A stretch of DNA of 12,363 nt from contig JBGVFH010000066.1 in NCBI GenBank assembly GCA_045120955.1, positions 1-12,363 on the forward strand, read 5' to 3'. Position 1 is the stretch's first letter, and every line of letters starts with the position of its first letter. The translations under genes were made by a program, and so were the position numbers. Below the pieces are notes generated by a model. That model searched no databases, was not told the DNA's origin, and saw only the letters and a list, made by a program, of their open reading frames with translations. Of this stretch, positions 11,189-12,363 are shown piece by piece. The stretch comes from JAZMZS01 sp045120955 (GTDB lineage Bacteria > Bacillota > Clostridia > Oscillospirales > CAG-272).

Positions 11189-12363
11189 ATGAAGAAACTA
11201 TTATCACTCATACTTGTTGCGCTCATGGTCGTACCCTTCGGTATGCTTGCCGCAACAACAGCAAGTGCCGCAGCAGAGACAACTCTGTATGTTAAAACCG
11301 GCGGCACAGGAAGCGGCACCTCAGAGGATCAGCCTCTCGGCTCTATCGAATCCGCAATGGACGTAGCCGTACAGCTCACTACCGATGTAAAGATCGTTGT
11401 ATGCGGAGAGGTCACATTCGACGTATCAGGCAATTACAACGAGGCAGAGCACTCAAACAAGATCACAATCACAGGCAAGGACGCTAATGCTAAGCTTTTG
11501 GTCACAACAGGATCAAGCAAAGCATACTACATGAACGGTGAGCTTTGCATTGAAAAGATTGCTATCGATATCACTGCCGCATCAACATGGCAGATAATCA
11601 CACAGTTCCATGACATAACCTTCGGCGAGGGTGTAAAGGTCGAAAACACATCCGGAGCTGCAACCGTTGGATACATCACCCTTCGTGTTACAATAAAAGG
11701 AACAACGATAGCTTTTGACGAATCGACAGGCGGCTACGAAAAAGACGCAAAGATGACACTCAAATCCGGAAGATTTTCTGATGTTTGCTTTTGCAACGGT
11801 ACAAGCACAAAGGGAAACTCGAACAAGTCATTTACAGTATATGTTTCGGGAGATGCACAGATAACTAACCTTGTCACTTCACGCGGAGGTACGAGTGCTG
11901 TAGCAGATTCAACTATCACACTTGACGGAGGTATGATCGAGAGATTTGTCGGTGCTTCCGATCGACCCGTTACCAGCTTTACCGATACAGTAACCCCCGG
12001 TGTAACAAATTCGTTCACACTTGTAATCACAAAGAACTTTGATATATCAAAATCTTGGACAGTTGAATCTACCACCACATATCAGGGAATTTCCGGTACA
12101 ACTGTTTCTCTTGTAACCGATGACGCACTTCTTTCAAAAGCAGATTATGTTCTTAAAGTAGATGAATCCGTCTACGATGCAGTAGTAGCAAGGGTACAGG
12201 CAAACACCTTTGACAAGATCGAAAAAGTCGCAGAGACCAGTGCTCCCGCTGACACAACAACGCCCACAACACCTACGAACCCCACAACACCTACGAACCC
12301 CACAACACCTACGAACCCCACAACACCTTCCAACCCTGAGACAGGTGACAGCACAGTCGTTCT
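11189..12363 (+). CDS. Secreted beta-helix-like surface protein with Thr/Pro linker and NPETG sorting-like motif (3' end outside window)
   Basis: The frame is open from this ATG to the window edge, giving 391 codons and no stop. Residues 1-29 are a signal peptide (MKKLLSLILVALMVVPFGM, then a TTASAAA cleavage region). The mature part starts LYVKTGGTGSGTSEDQPLGSIESAMDVA, the opening seen in many right-handed beta-helix surface proteins. It continues as Thr/Val/Ile-rich short strands (ITITGKDANAKLLV, DITFGEGVKVEN, STITLDGGMIERFVG). Residues about 347-381 are a Thr/Pro-rich linker with a repeated PTTPTN unit, followed by NPETGDSTVV at 382-391. The (N/S)PxTG pattern resembles class B sortase signals known in Clostridioides, and is expected before a C-terminal membrane segment that lies beyond the window. 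The ribosome binding site AAGGAGAAG is strong. I do not recognise a specific function; glycan binding or adhesion is only a guess. Confidence 0.85.
   Translation, partial: MKKLLSLILVALMVVPFGMLAATTASAAAETTLYVKTGGTGSGTSEDQPLGSIESAMDVAVQLTTDVKIVVCGEVTFDVSGNYNEAEHSNKITITGKDANAKLLVTTGSSKAYYMNGELCIEKIAIDITAASTWQIITQFHDITFGEGVKVENTSGAATVGYITLRVTIKGTTIAFDESTGGYEKDAKMTLKSGRFSDVCFCNGTSTKGNSNKSFTVYVSGDAQITNLVTSRGGTSAVADSTITLDGGMIERFVGASDRPVTSFTDTVTPGVTNSFTLVITKNFDISKSWTVESTTTYQGISGTTVSLVTDDALLSKADYVLKVDESVYDAVVARVQANTFDKIEKVAETSAPADTTTPTTPTNPTTPTNPTTPTNPTTPSNPETGDSTVV
12263..12334 (+). repeat. 18-bp in-frame tandem repeat encoding PTTPTN
   Basis: CCCACAACACCTACGAAC occurs three times exactly (12263-12280, 12281-12298, 12299-12316). 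A fourth copy at 12317-12334 changes the end to TTCCAAC. Each unit adds six residues to the wall-spanning linker of the surface protein. Identical copies at DNA level suggest recent slippage and likely length variation between strains. Confidence 0.9.

Noticed and set aside
12263..12334. Regular repeats considered as a CRISPR-like array
   Set aside because: The 18-bp units are directly adjacent with no spacers and stay in frame in a coding region, so they are a protein linker repeat.
12172..12354. Minus-strand frame with a repeated Val-Gly-Phe pattern, resembling an elastin-like repeat
   Set aside because: It is the antisense reading of the PTTPTN tandem repeat inside the surface protein gene.

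Overview
The window looks like a chromosomal segment of an anaerobic Gram-positive member of the Clostridia, probably near Ruminococcus/Oscillospirales. This is inferred from the moderate GC content, strong AGGAG-type ribosome binding sites, a lipoprotein signal peptide, a secreted protein ending in a Thr/Pro linker plus an NPETGD sorting-like motif, and a siroheme sulfite reductase module of the anaerobic AsrC/Dsr type. No tRNA, rRNA, insertion sequence or CRISPR array was seen.

Layout. (1) Bases 1-3638, plus strand: the end of a surface polysaccharide cluster. It holds the 3' part of rmlD (dTDP-rhamnose synthesis), rmlC, a Wzx-type flippase and a GT4 glycosyltransferase. The last two are clearly more AT-rich than the rml genes. 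(2) Bases 3639-4030: a gene-free spacer with a strong bidirectional terminator and a short 21-bp tandem repeat. (3) Bases 4031-4879, minus strand: a LysR-type regulator, divergent from the next operon. The 127-bp gap carries two face-to-face, nearly mirror-image sigma-A-like promoters. (4) Bases 5007-10909, plus strand: the most interesting unit. It begins with an 852-residue fusion of a CoA-disulfide-reductase-like flavoprotein, a rhodanese domain and a siroheme/[4Fe-4S] sulfite reductase with two extra ferredoxin clusters. A FecCD/BtuCDF-type ABC importer (lipoprotein, permease, ATPase) and a Met8/CysG-N-type siroheme synthase follow. The last four genes overlap end to end. (5) Bases 11189 to the window end: the start of a secreted, probably cell-wall-attached beta-helix-like protein with its own promoter, cut off by the window edge.

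How it may work together (inference). The operon couples a siroheme enzyme to the last steps of siroheme synthesis and to an importer of the class that moves iron complexes or tetrapyrroles. The domain order of the reductase suggests one polypeptide that could take NAD(P)H electrons through FAD, split a sulfane-sulfur donor such as thiosulfate at the rhodanese cysteine, and reduce the released sulfite at the siroheme. That would be a self-contained NAD(P)H-dependent sulfite, thiosulfate or persulfide reductase. The divergent LysR gene is the obvious candidate regulator.
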